Positions 5,832 through 13,954 of a stretch of 37,245 nt of DNA are shown here, one piece after another (within the stretch, counting starts at the first letter, position 1; every line of letters starts with the position of its first letter). The translations under genes and the position numbers were made by a program. The notes under the pieces are model-generated. The model saw only the letters and a list, made by a program, of their open reading frames with translations. It ran no database searches and had not been told where the DNA came from. The DNA comes from a virus. The stretch spans positions 1 to 37,245 of the IMG/VR virus record IMGVR_UViG_3300033156_000769, one strand, 5' to 3'.

Positions 5832-7553
5832 TTACCTCTCTTGTATTTTACTTCCACCAATCCATTTTCGTAACTCTTCTTCAGGATTCTCTTGCGTTCT
5901 AGAAACTTTGTTCCTATCATCCTCCTCTTCTTCTTTCTCAGTATTTTTAGAAGTTCTAACCCAACTACGTTCCTTGGGTACTTTTTCTATACCTCCCACT
6001 ACTTCATCGTACCCCCCTTCTTTTTTAGGTCGTGGTGGTGCGGTATAGATACCCGACACCGCCCCTACTGTATGAGGAATACGAGCATAATCGTCATCGT
6101 CACCATGAAGACGACGATACATTTTGCAGTAAATTTTATGTACTACACCAGCAACAGAGTTAGCCACATCATCGTGAGCCCCTCGCATGTGGTCTATCTT
6201 ATCCTGCTTACCTGCTGTTCGCCGTTCAAGTGACATAAACTGGTTCTTTATTACCGGTTGAGCTAGTAACCGAACTTTCCCTAAGTTTATTATCCCCTCA
6301 AACTCAGAATAAATTCTACTTTTCTCCTTAGGTGCTGGTTTATACATTACGTTATGTACCCGAAACTCAGATGCCGGCCAGTCGCCTGCATACTTGTCAC
6401 CTGTTACTTCCCATATACCATACTCCTTAAGAATAGATGCAAACTTTGCTGTTGTTTCCTTCAAATCAATAGGAGGTTTCTCCTCCTCTACCACATCCAA
6501 CAATATCTTACTCTCTTCGTTATCCATATGTGCAATTGCTAACGTAAAGCTATCTTCCCCTGTCCCTCCAGTAGGGTCACAAAATGCATAATATCTATTT
6601 CTTTCATTATACGGTCTTGAAACTATATTCTCATCAATAGCTGCATCCAACACATAACCAGGAATAAACTGCTGAATATCTTCTCTAAACTGAGCTCCAT
6701 ACTCAACAGAAGCTGTATCAATATTTAGTCTTGCCAGTCGTCCTTGCTGTGCTTCTCCTATCGTAGGATTCATATCGTCAGTAGGTGCCTGCCAAACGAG
6801 TACTCTAGATGCATCGTTACCCCAGTTACTTTGGTAGATATTGAAAAAGTATCCTCCTTTACGGTGAGGCGAAGAAATACCAATCAATTTTGCTCCTTTA
6901 AGCATGGTAGGAACAAGAGCCTCAACAATATCTTTGTCCGGATTAGCAAATCCAGTATCTGGTCGGAAGAATGCTAACTCATCCAATATTACCACTGCAG
7001 TAGTATAACCACGTATTCCTCTCGATGTAGCCGCTTTGACTATAATGTTAACTGAGTTATCTAACTGTATTTCTTCCTCCGACTTCTTTACGATCAAAGA
7101 CTGCTTAGTTTGTAGAAATGCAGCTATATACTTAAAAACTAATCGTGCTTGTCTTGTATCTGTAGCTAAACAAAGAACGTGAGCATCCTGCCCTGGTGCT
7201 AAGTACTTTTTCCAATCTCCGTAAACGGCTTCATAAGTTGCTATAAAAGCTGCTATCCTACTTTTCCCTCCTCGTCTTCCTATAACAGCAAAAAACTCAG
7301 AAAAACCACTAGAGGTAGGGGGAACCGATCTACCAGTATACTTATAGTAAGTATCTACCTCTTCTTTACTTAATGGTATACCATAGAGAGCTTTCAAACA
7401 TATTTTCCAATTCTTCCAACTCTCCTGGTTCCTTCCCATATAACGACCAAGATCGCTCTGGTCTTCAAAAACTTCAATAATATCTCTCTTCTTACTACTT
7501 ACCATTTTCTTGCTAAATCCTTCAGTATACGCTGCCAACTCGGAGGCATCCAC
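5832..7553 (-). CDS. terL: Terminase large subunit
   Basis: Motor of DNA packaging: ATPase plus headful or site-specific nuclease. With the GTG at 7553 the product is 573 residues. Walker A GRRGGKS is at 92-98, Walker B VVILDE at 187-192, and a coupling-like ISSPH follows near 226. The nuclease domain begins near CDPTGGTGEDS (Asp about 326) and has a late acidic GAHDDVANS. The GTG has GGAG 9 bases upstream. An ATG at 7505, overlapping the previous stop as ATGGTAA, would give 557 residues and is the alternative start. The extra tail after residue 480 is charged and low in complexity. Confidence 0.93.
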   Translation of the reverse strand: MDASELAAYTEGFSKKMVSSKKRDIIEVFEDQSDLGRYMGRNQESWKNWKICLKALYGIPLSKEEVDTYYKYTGRSVPPTSSGFSEFFAVIGRRGGKSRIAAFIATYEAVYGDWKKYLAPGQDAHVLCLATDTRQARLVFKYIAAFLQTKQSLIVKKSEEEIQLDNSVNIIVKAATSRGIRGYTTAVVILDELAFFRPDTGFANPDKDIVEALVPTMLKGAKLIGISSPHRKGGYFFNIYQSNWGNDASRVLVWQAPTDDMNPTIGEAQQGRLARLNIDTASVEYGAQFREDIQQFIPGYVLDAAIDENIVSRPYNERNRYYAFCDPTGGTGEDSFTLAIAHMDNEESKILLDVVEEEKPPIDLKETTAKFASILKEYGIWEVTGDKYAGDWPASEFRVHNVMYKPAPKEKSRIYSEFEGIINLGKVRLLAQPVIKNQFMSLERRTAGKQDKIDHMRGAHDDVANSVAGVVHKIYCKMYRRLHGDDDDYARIPHTVGAVSGIYTAPPRPKKEGGYDEVVGGIEKVPKERSWVRTSKNTEKEEEEDDRNKVSRTQENPEEELRKWIGGSKIQER

Positions 7554-7741
7554 CTATACTTACTCCAGTACCGTTCCATTCTTTCTAATACACAAAGCGG
7601 ATACCAAATACGAAAAAAATCCACTTCCTGCTCTCCTCTTTGTTTAATCTTCCGTTTCTCTGGTAGTGACCATTGCTCCCGCGCTTTTTGTTTCAAAAGT
7701 TCTCGCGTTCTATCAATTTCTTTTAACCAATCTTTCTTCAC
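7499..7741 (-). CDS. Small protein before terL, possible small terminase
   Basis: 80 residues, GTG start with GGAAAG upstream. The product is basic and aromatic (KKDWLKEIDRTRELLKQKAR ... MERYWSKYRWMPPSWQRILK). It is the first gene after the palindromic promoter region at 7761-7779 and overlaps the large terminase, the usual place of a small terminase or its partner. No recognisable helix-turn-helix, so the role rests on position only. Confidence 0.6.
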   Translation of the reverse strand: MKKDWLKEIDRTRELLKQKAREQWSLPEKRKIKQRGEQEVDFFRIWYPLCVLERMERYWSKYRWMPPSWQRILKDLARKW

Positions 7742-7760
7742 TTACTACTTTCCACTATAC

Positions 7761-7779
7761 ATTTATAATCATTATAAAT
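7761..7779. promoter_or_regulatory. 19-bp palindrome overlapping a -10 box before the terminase operon
   Basis: ATTTATAAT-C-ATTATAAAT is a perfect interrupted palindrome with 9-bp arms. On the minus strand it contains TATAAT (7771-7776). A start of transcription near 7764 would leave a leader of about 23 bases with a GGAAAG site before the GTG at 7741. No good -35 box lies 16-18 bases upstream, as expected of an activator-dependent promoter. The 81-base gap holds nothing else. Confidence 0.5.
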
Positions 7780-7822
7780 ATAATAACTAAAATTTATTTT
7801 TATTTTTTTATACAACATAAAA

Positions 7823-8404
7823 CTACCACATTTCCTGTATTTTCTTATACAAAATAGTAACCGCATCCTTCTTCTTTCTTTCATTACCTACAAGGGACAA
7901 ATGCGTACTTATGTCTCGTATACAACGATCCATTACGTTTCCTCGTAATTCTTTAAGTATATACAACGTCTCAGGATCTTGAAAATGGACATTCTCACTA
8001 CTTTTAACTAGTTTCCAAACCTCCTTACGATACCACCTTTCATGTTTTCTGAAAATAATATCCACTATATGTTTTACTGTTCTACTTTTTACAACTACTT
8101 TCTTATTCCTTACCACAGTATAGATATCACTAATATCTTTAGTTGTCAATCCAAACCGTATCGCTAATTGCATCCTTACTTCTCTTGTATTACTTTTATT
8201 CAGTTCCTCCTTTATAATTTCGTTCCTATGTCCCACCCATACTGTTTTAGCCGTAGGAATGTATATCTGTCTACCTGAATACAAACTAATCAAATTAGTT
8301 ACTACATCAACATCGAAATGCATAAGCAAGTCAGTTACTATAGAACCAGGATGGGTTTTTGCAAAATTTTCCACAGTAACCTTATCTAACCTTCTACTTT
8401 CCAT
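7823..8404 (-). CDS. Mor-like transcription activator, HTH protein
   Basis: 193 residues. Residues 22-95 (DLLMHFDVDVVTNLISLYSG, then IYIPTAKTVWVGHRNEIIKE and RMQLAIRFGLTTKDISDIYT) follow the layout of Mu Mor/C-type activators: a dimerisation segment, a conserved YIP, then a helix-turn-helix. The C-terminal half is helical and basic and not recognised. Mor proteins switch on middle or late phage transcription with the host polymerase. This gene sits directly upstream of the terminase operon, whose promoter lacks a -35 box. Family call from pattern only. Confidence 0.65.
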   Translation of the reverse strand: MESRRLDKVTVENFAKTHPGSIVTDLLMHFDVDVVTNLISLYSGRQIYIPTAKTVWVGHRNEIIKEELNKSNTREVRMQLAIRFGLTTKDISDIYTVVRNKKVVVKSRTVKHIVDIIFRKHERWYRKEVWKLVKSSENVHFQDPETLYILKELRGNVMDRCIRDISTHLSLVGNERKKKDAVTILYKKIQEMW

Positions 8405-8831
8405 AAAACTCCCAATCCTTGTCTTCTAATTCAATACCAAACTTAGTTTTCCACTGCATTGGTAAGTCATCAAAAAAGGTTACGTTTGTTTTCAAACTTT
8501 CATATTCTTTTTCTAACTCTGCTACACGATAGTACAGAAACGTACTTATTCTCAAATAGAAAAAGTTATAGAAATCTTTAGTTGATGCCTTCTTCAATGA
8601 TTCCCTAAGATTAACTCCTTTAGCAGTTCCTTCCACTGCCCATTTCCAAAACTGTAAAAGGATATCTTGCCTTATATCCCCCCAATATTCTCTTAACCCT
8701 TTATACTTTTTAGCTAACTGAATATCTATAATATCACTTAACTGTTCAGTTAAAAGTTTTTCAAATATTCTTGTGTCACCTGTTCTTACGTATTCTTTAG
8801 CTAAACGACGTATTTCTTCTGGATTGTACAT
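8394..8831 (-). CDS. Sigma-factor-like (region 2-like) protein
   Basis: With the ATG at 8831 (GGAG 8 bases upstream) the product is 145 residues. The EYWGDIRQDILLQFWKWA segment resembles the helix of sigma region 2.1-2.2 (DLxQExxLxxW), followed by a helix with aromatic residues (FYNFFYLRISTFLYYRVAEL) reminiscent of 2.3-2.4. No region 4 is present. Phage-encoded split sigma factors pair a region-2 protein with a separate DNA-binding protein. The Mor/HTH-like gene immediately downstream, overlapping it by 11 bases, could be that partner. Confidence 0.5.
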   Translation of the reverse strand: MYNPEEIRRLAKEYVRTGDTRIFEKLLTEQLSDIIDIQLAKKYKGLREYWGDIRQDILLQFWKWAVEGTAKGVNLRESLKKASTKDFYNFFYLRISTFLYYRVAELEKEYESLKTNVTFFDDLPMQWKTKFGIELEDKDWEFYGK

Positions 8832-9783
8832 TTTCTTTCTCCACTCCAAGTTCAACTTCTATTTTAGTTTCATCACTAAACTGTATCGCTTCATTCATTG
8901 ACTTAATTAGTCCTTCAACAGTTACTGATGCCGGATCTTGCTTACCACTGCCTACTTTACTCAGATCACATACTTTGATCTGGTATCCCCACTTCGATAG
9001 TCTCTTTGCTAGTTTCCATGCTTTGTCATTAGCATCCGAGTCTAACATAACATAGAACTGAGTATCTGTGGAAGACTGTCCTAACCGTGCTAGTTTATAC
9101 TCCTGACTTTCCCCCAAGTAACTACTTAGTAGAGCAATAGGAATAACCCCCATCCTTGAACTCAGCTTCTTAGAAGCTAGAATTGCATCAAGTACTCCTT
9201 CAACTAGCAAGTAAGACCCTCCTTTATTCTTCACTGCTTCATCGTAATGAAATAACACTTGGTTAGCAGTTAGAATTGTTTCCCCCTTCCTGGGAAACAG
9301 ATACTTAGGTTTAACGAATGGTAGAAATGCTCGTGCCACAAAGCAAACTATTTTTTTATTCTCGTATACTGGTATAATTACTCTGCCATAGAACCGACCA
9401 GTGGTGGAGTACCTAATATTGTAATACTCAACATCAGTATCATTTACCCCCCTACTACGTAGGTAAGTAGAAGCCAATCTATCCAAAGTAGTTTTAGTAC
9501 CTGTAACTTTTAGAAATGATTCAAAATCCACCAAAGCAACTTTTTGAGGCTCTTTCTTTTTTTTCTCTACTTTCTTAATACTCTTACCAACTTTACGCAA
9601 CAACTTCTCTATACGTCCCCCTTCACCACAGTAGTGACAGTAAAACATACCCTCAGTTACATTAACATAACAATGGTTGTGGGAACGAGGAGGGTCACCA
9701 CAAAACGGGCACTTAACTATATACTCCTTTCCACTACTTGCCCACTTGCCATCCGGAAAAATATCTTCTATCTTCATTGTCAA
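8797..9783 (-). CDS. DnaG-type DNA primase
   Basis: 328 residues. N-terminal CHC2-like zinc finger (CPFC at 25-28, HC at 37-38, CHYC at 49-52), then a TOPRIM core with VEGVLDA at 194-200 and LDSDAND at about 247-253. It makes RNA primers for lagging-strand synthesis. No helicase domain is attached and no helicase gene is in this window. The start is either TTG at 9783 (GAGGA 9 bases upstream, overlapping the previous stop) or ATG two codons later at 9777. The 3' end overlaps the sigma-like gene. Confidence 0.9.
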   Translation of the reverse strand: MTMKIEDIFPDGKWASSGKEYIVKCPFCGDPPRSHNHCYVNVTEGMFYCHYCGEGGRIEKLLRKVGKSIKKVEKKKKEPQKVALVDFESFLKVTGTKTTLDRLASTYLRSRGVNDTDVEYYNIRYSTTGRFYGRVIIPVYENKKIVCFVARAFLPFVKPKYLFPRKGETILTANQVLFHYDEAVKNKGGSYLLVEGVLDAILASKKLSSRMGVIPIALLSSYLGESQEYKLARLGQSSTDTQFYVMLDSDANDKAWKLAKRLSKWGYQIKVCDLSKVGSGKQDPASVTVEGLIKSMNEAIQFSDETKIEVELGVEKENVQSRRNTSFS

Positions 9784-10670
9784 AAAAATATTCCTCTCTT
9801 ATATTTAACTTTCTTATATCCTTTTGTATATTCTTCCCACTTAACACTATAGAGAAGGTTCTTCCTATTACACCACCTTGCAAAATCTTTTTGATACTGG
9901 TCAAACTTGTTATACGGCATTACGAAAGGGTCAACCCCTAAATTTTTCAAAGTTTCTACTCGATATAAATCCTCCTCTTGCGTCGTATTAAACCCTACCA
10001 AAACATAGAATGTAGATTTACTTTTCAAATGGTATTTCCCCAATATTTCAACCCCCTTCCGTACTGCTTTTTCAGTAGGCATTAAGTCCCACGCAAAATG
10101 AATTCTCTTCCATAACTTAACTCGGCTTAACAAGAAAGCCTGCTTATCTGTCAAATATCTAACATCTAATCCTTGGGTAAAATCTACTCGAATTCTATGC
10201 TCAATTAACTGGTTTAGAATCCTCTCAAAATGTTCCTCGTCTGTATTAAGTGAGTTATCAAGAAGCCTAATTCGATCTTGACCATTCCAAAACTGATATA
10301 TGTCACAAACAGGATGAAACTTTCCTTCCTTTCTTGGTACTACACAAAAAGGACAGTTTCTATTACATCCTCTTGACGTATACCCTATTGCATAATTGCA
10401 ACCATACAAAAAATAATCCGGATACATCATTTCAATACTATCATCCAACCTAGTATCTAAAGAGTAGCCAGGACCTCCCACAACTGTATTTTCAGGTAAA
10501 GCAGGAAGTTCCGTATAATCAAATACCTTAGAAGCAAATACTTCGTCACACTGGTCAGCAAATACTGGTCCTACTAATTTCACTTTATACTTTAAATTCT
10601 TAAAATATGCAGACAGTTTCATTAATGCTAAATTAGGTATTTTAGAATCTACATCAACTAACCCGATCAT
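9780..10670 (-). CDS. Radical SAM protein with B12-binding-like N-terminus
   Basis: 296 residues. Residues 1-60 resemble the Rossmann-like B12-binding domain found before many radical SAM cores. The Fe-S motif CNRNCPFC (Cys 102, 106, 109; CxxxCxxC) opens the barrel, followed by VDFTQGLDVRYL and a late FYVLVGFNTT strand. It overlaps both the RNR and the primase genes by 4 bases, so the three are co-translated. Substrate unknown: a methylthio- or methyltransferase, or a role tied to the cobalamin-dependent RNR, are possibilities, none shown. Confidence 0.8.
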   Translation of the reverse strand: MIGLVDVDSKIPNLALMKLSAYFKNLKYKVKLVGPVFADQCDEVFASKVFDYTELPALPENTVVGGPGYSLDTRLDDSIEMMYPDYFLYGCNYAIGYTSRGCNRNCPFCVVPRKEGKFHPVCDIYQFWNGQDRIRLLDNSLNTDEEHFERILNQLIEHRIRVDFTQGLDVRYLTDKQAFLLSRVKLWKRIHFAWDLMPTEKAVRKGVEILGKYHLKSKSTFYVLVGFNTTQEEDLYRVETLKNLGVDPFVMPYNKFDQYQKDFARWCNRKNLLYSVKWEEYTKGYKKVKYKRGIFF

Positions 10671-12319
10671 TTCTTTCTAAATACCTCCTCAGCTTCTTTC
10701 CTTGTCATCGGGTATAGAACTTGTTCCTTACGACTTTGATCAACGTAAACTGTTATACCTTTTAACTCGTAAGCATACTCCAACAACCACTCCGATAGCT
10801 TCTTAGCAGTAGTTCCTTTAGGACAATTTATAGTCTTCGAAATAGCCCCATCAACGTAACTTTGTATTACCGCTTGAACCTCGAAATGTTCTTCTGGCTT
10901 CAAATCATACGAGTCTACAAACCAATCCGGCACCTTACTTCCACTACTAAGAATCTCTTCGTAAAGAGGATGTATATAAATTCTATCACTTATTTGGTCT
11001 CTTCTCCTGTATGCTTTAGAAAATAAGGGTTCTATACCACTAGATACCCCCGCTACTAAACTAGTAGTACCCGTGGGAGCACACGTCATAAGAGCTACGT
11101 TCCTTATACCATACTTCTTAATCTCCCTTCTTAACTGTGCTGGTAACTTTCTCACAAAACTTGCTTTTCCATAGTCAACCACACTAAACTTTGGGAAAGG
11201 ACCTTTTTCCTTAGCAATTTCAACACTAGAACGGTATGCGGTATTTCGGATAAACTTAAACAACCGTTCCAACTCAAGTAAGCATTCCTCAGAACCGTAT
11301 CTAATCTCTTTCTTAAATAAATAGTCAGCCAGTCCCATAACCCCAAGACCTATTCTTCTCCCATCCTCTGCTACTGTTTTCATACTACTTGTAGGAAAAG
11401 TGGTAACATCTATTACGTTATCTAAGAATCTAACAGCTATACTTATAACTCTTTCCAGTTCTTTCCACTGAGTCTGTTGACCTTGCACAAACTTCGGCAA
11501 AACGAGAGAACCTAAACAACATGAACCATAAGCACTCAATGGAAGTTCCCCGCAAGGATTGGTTCCTAAAACTGGAGCAAAGTAAAAACTATTTGTTTTA
11601 GTTAGTTTACTCATATTTACAAGACCAGGTTCCGCACACTGTACCATATTACTAAGTATCCTATTCCATAACTTTCTCGCCTTGACAGTTTTGTAAGTTT
11701 TCTTTCTAAAAATCAAGTCCCAGTCTGCATCCCTTTCTACCGCCTCTAGAAACTCATTACTGATACCAACCGAAATATTAAAACAATTCAACCTACCATG
11801 TTTCAATTTAGCATCAATAAACTCTTCAATTTCTGGGTGACTAACATCTACGATAGCTATGGTAGCAGCTCTTCTTTGTCCACCCACTCTTATAGTATTA
11901 GCAACAGAATTTAAAGCCGTCATAAATGATACAAGTCCTGATGATTCCCCTCCCTTCCCTTTTATCACGGAACCTTTGGGACGAAGATTAGAAAAATTAA
12001 TACCTACCCCACCTCCCCCACTCCAAGTTATGAGAGCGTCCTTCATACACTGCCCTATTGACTCAATGTTATCATCGATGGGTAATACAAAACAGTTAAG
12101 TAAGTTTCTACTAGTTCCCACCCCAGCATTGCGCAGTATTCTACCTCCAGGAACAAATTTATACGTACTAATTATATCATAAAACCACATCCTCCATTCT
12201 TCCTGCTTACTATTCTCACTAACTGCTATCCCTTTTGCTACCCGGTTAGATAACTTTTTCCAACTACTAGATGGATTTTCATAATACCTCCTTCTAGCAA
12301 CTTCTTCACGACTTTCCAT
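10667..12319 (-). CDS. nrdJ: Class II (adenosylcobalamin-type) ribonucleotide reductase
   Basis: 550 residues. LLNCFVLPI (redox Cys 76), SGGGGVGINFS near 100, NPCGE at 254-258 (radical Cys 256 and general-base Glu), and MTCAPTGTTSLVAGVSSGIE near 407. The C-terminal INCPKGTT ... ELKGITVYVDQSR matches class II enzymes. There is no separate small subunit in the window, consistent with class II. It reduces (d)NTPs or NDPs to deoxy forms for phage replication and needs host B12. The ATG has GGGAG 9 bases upstream. Confidence 0.92.
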   Translation of the reverse strand: MESREEVARRRYYENPSSSWKKLSNRVAKGIAVSENSKQEEWRMWFYDIISTYKFVPGGRILRNAGVGTSRNLLNCFVLPIDDNIESIGQCMKDALITWSGGGGVGINFSNLRPKGSVIKGKGGESSGLVSFMTALNSVANTIRVGGQRRAATIAIVDVSHPEIEEFIDAKLKHGRLNCFNISVGISNEFLEAVERDADWDLIFRKKTYKTVKARKLWNRILSNMVQCAEPGLVNMSKLTKTNSFYFAPVLGTNPCGELPLSAYGSCCLGSLVLPKFVQGQQTQWKELERVISIAVRFLDNVIDVTTFPTSSMKTVAEDGRRIGLGVMGLADYLFKKEIRYGSEECLLELERLFKFIRNTAYRSSVEIAKEKGPFPKFSVVDYGKASFVRKLPAQLRREIKKYGIRNVALMTCAPTGTTSLVAGVSSGIEPLFSKAYRRRDQISDRIYIHPLYEEILSSGSKVPDWFVDSYDLKPEEHFEVQAVIQSYVDGAISKTINCPKGTTAKKLSEWLLEYAYELKGITVYVDQSRKEQVLYPMTRKEAEEVFRKK

Positions 12320-12557
12320 TATAACATTCTCCCTCTTTCCGATATTTCTTTTCTATGATCTTCTTAAGCTTTCTCAACTTTTTCTCTGTTACGTAACTAT
12401 AATCCCATACTTGTCGTAACTCAGAAAATTCTCTTATCTTAGTTGTATGAAAATAAATATAGTCCACAGGATGATACTTATGTAACCCCCAAACATCTAT
12501 ACGTCCACTCTGTTCTTTACTACTAGCCTCTTCTACAACAAATTTTAAGTATAACAT
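12306..12557 (-). CDS. Hypothetical protein (83 aa)
   Basis: The ATG at 12557 has AGGA 8 bases upstream, and its frame is MLYLKFVVEEASSKEQSGRI ... ending EGECYNGKS. A longer frame from 12596 would overlap the upstream gene and lacks a site. The end overlaps the RNR start by 14 bases. The middle (VWGLHKYHPVDYIYFHTTKI) and the basic C-terminal helix (KKLRKLKKIIEKKYRKE) are not assigned to a family. Position suggests a partner of nucleotide metabolism, but that is only context. Confidence 0.55.
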   Translation of the reverse strand: MLYLKFVVEEASSKEQSGRIDVWGLHKYHPVDYIYFHTTKIREFSELRQVWDYSYVTEKKLRKLKKIIEKKYRKEGECYNGKS

Positions 12558-12574
12558 AATACTATTCCTGCTTC

Positions 12575-12865
12575 TTATCCCACACTTTTCTTCCAATCAA
12601 TTACTTTCCTAGTAATCTGCTTTAATTGTTTTAGTTCTAAAGAGCCATCTAAAGCTTCTTCACCACCAATATGTTCGCTAAATATAGTAACTCCTCTAAC
12701 TGCTTCCATTATATCGTTAGTTTTAGTTTTACTTACCCGTACTTCAAGGGTGCTCCAACGGTATCTTATGTAAATTGTTCGACCATCCTCTAACGTTCCT
12801 TCCCACTGTGCTGGACATGCCTCACAAGTTTTTTCTAATTTCTTTATTCTACATTTCTTATCCAT
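12575..12865 (-). CDS. Conserved-type phage hypothetical protein (96 aa)
   Basis: The segment CEACPAQWEGTLEDGRTIYI followed by RYRWSTLEVRVS looks like a small beta-sheet phage family that I recognise only loosely; C14 and C17 could bind metal. The start ATG at 12865 is preceded by AAGGAG 11 bases upstream and, further up, by the structured intergenic RNA at 12917-13037, which could control it. Function unknown. Confidence 0.6.
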   Translation of the reverse strand: MDKKCRIKKLEKTCEACPAQWEGTLEDGRTIYIRYRWSTLEVRVSKTKTNDIMEAVRGVTIFSEHIGGEEALDGSLELKQLKQITRKVIDWKKSVG

Positions 12866-12916
12866 CGAAGTGCTTACTCCTTACTCTCCTTTCATCCTCT
12901 TTCTTTAAGTGTTACC

Positions 12917-13037
12917 AGAAGGTGTCTTGCCACGGAACACCTTCTTATAAGCAAGTCACCTTCCAGCTTGCCAACTTGACGGTTTCTAAGATAGGGTCGT
13001 TTTCCCGTCTTCCGTAACGGTACTATCACCTATCTTA
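12917..13037 (-). ncRNA. Structured intergenic RNA, possible cis-regulatory element
   Basis: The only sizeable stretch in this region without a coding frame. On the minus-strand transcript, a 9-bp stem (13029-13037 with 12987-12995) encloses 33 bases. Inside that loop, GACGG (13005-13009) can pair with CCGTC just outside the stem (12978-12982), making an H-type pseudoknot. Further down, a perfect 9-bp hairpin (937-945 with 917-925, counted from 12000) has an 11-base loop containing GGCAAG, which is complementary to CTTGC at 12951-12955. No U-tract follows, so it is not a simple terminator. It may be a leader element of the downstream gene or a stable small RNA. Confidence 0.5.
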
Positions 13038-13205
13038 TTTCCTAAACCATCCTTTCCTAATCATTCCATAAATACCATAACCTACTCCACCAAAAAACAA
13101 TATCACACCAACAAAATTCCAGGTCAGGTATCCAATCAGCCCCGAAAACATCAGCAATACCACAGCTAAAACAAATATCTTTGTCATGTCATACGTGTTT
13201 CCCAT
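13035..13205 (-). CDS. Small two-segment membrane protein (56 aa)
   Basis: The ATG at 13205 has GGAGG 9 bases upstream. Two hydrophobic segments (about residues 9-26 and 29-47) are separated by a short turn, and a basic tail ends GWFRK. The layout is compatible with a small holin-type or other inner-membrane protein. It is the last of three consecutive small membrane genes (with 13235-13954 and 13951-14187). Its stop codon forms part of the first stem of the structured RNA. Confidence 0.6.
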   Translation of the reverse strand: MGNTYDMTKIFVLAVVLLMFSGLIGYLTWNFVGVILFFGGVGYGIYGMIRKGWFRK

Positions 13206-13234
13206 AACACTCTACCTCCTTAAAAATTTCTTTC

Positions 13235-13954
13235 TTATATAAAACCTAACAACTTCAAAACAACCAAAGTAAACAAGCCACCTCCTACCGCTCCTTCACC
13301 CCAACGCTTCCATACCTCCATCTTAAGTTTACGTTTCAAAGCTACTTTAGTCTCCTCACATTTAGCAATAACCTCGTCTGCCTTTCTTATCTTAGCATCT
13401 TTGTTAACTATAACATTTTGGTACTTCCTAATTTCTTTCCCAAAAGATTCGATCTGTTTCTCCTTACTACTCGTAAGCTTCAACTGATTCTGGTATTTCT
13501 TTTCGTAAGCTTCCCCCTCAACAAACTTAAAAAGAGTACTATTTGCCCCACGTCTAGTAAGAGAAAAGAATCCATCTAAATGAAATGCTACCTCTTCTTC
13601 CCCGATACGTTTTCCTATTTCTACTACAATATAGTTAGGTTCAGCTTCACGAATTTTCTTCTTCTCTTCTTCTAATTGTTTTGTTATATTCCTATTCTCC
13701 TCCTCCAAATCAGCTATTTCTTTCTTATACTTCTCTCTTTCCTTCTCGTAACTATCCTTGATCTGGTTCAATTCTCTCTTAGACAACGTTTTAAACAACT
13801 TGTAATCTTCCTTCAATTCTGAGTAATCATTCTCCAATTTTTCATAGAGCGCATCAATCCTCTTACTTCTCGCACTTTCTAAACAATAGAATACCGCTGT
13901 AACTATAAATATTAGCAACAGAAAACTAATAAGGAAATTTTTAAGTTTTGTCAT
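13235..13954 (-). CDS. Membrane-anchored coiled-coil protein
   Basis: The ATG at 13954 overlaps the previous stop as ATGA, giving 239 residues. One N-terminal membrane segment (about residues 5-25), a long charged coiled coil (about 30-110), a central region (NYIVVEIGKRIGEEEVAFHL), a second coiled coil, and a final hydrophobic segment (GGGLFTLVVLKLLGF). The shape recalls spanin- or Rz-like and tail-associated membrane proteins, but no family motif is seen. No endolysin lies next to it, so a lysis role is unproven. Confidence 0.6.
   Translation of the reverse strand: MTKLKNFLISFLLLIFIVTAVFYCLESARSKRIDALYEKLENDYSELKEDYKLFKTLSKRELNQIKDSYEKEREKYKKEIADLEEENRNITKQLEEEKKKIREAEPNYIVVEIGKRIGEEEVAFHLDGFFSLTRRGANSTLFKFVEGEAYEKKYQNQLKLTSSKEKQIESFGKEIRKYQNVIVNKDAKIRKADEVIAKCEETKVALKRKLKMEVWKRWGEGAVGGGLFTLVVLKLLGFI

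Noticed and set aside
8832-8855. Upstream TTG start for the sigma-like gene
   Set aside because: No ribosome site, and it lengthens the overlap with the primase; the ATG at 8831 has GGAG at 8 bases.
11152-11346. 64-codon minus-strand frame inside the RNR gene
   Set aside because: It lies entirely within the conserved class II RNR sequence in another frame and has no ribosome binding site.
12917-12945. Intrinsic terminator at the 9-bp hairpin
   Set aside because: The stem is perfect but no run of U follows on either strand; more likely part of a structured leader.
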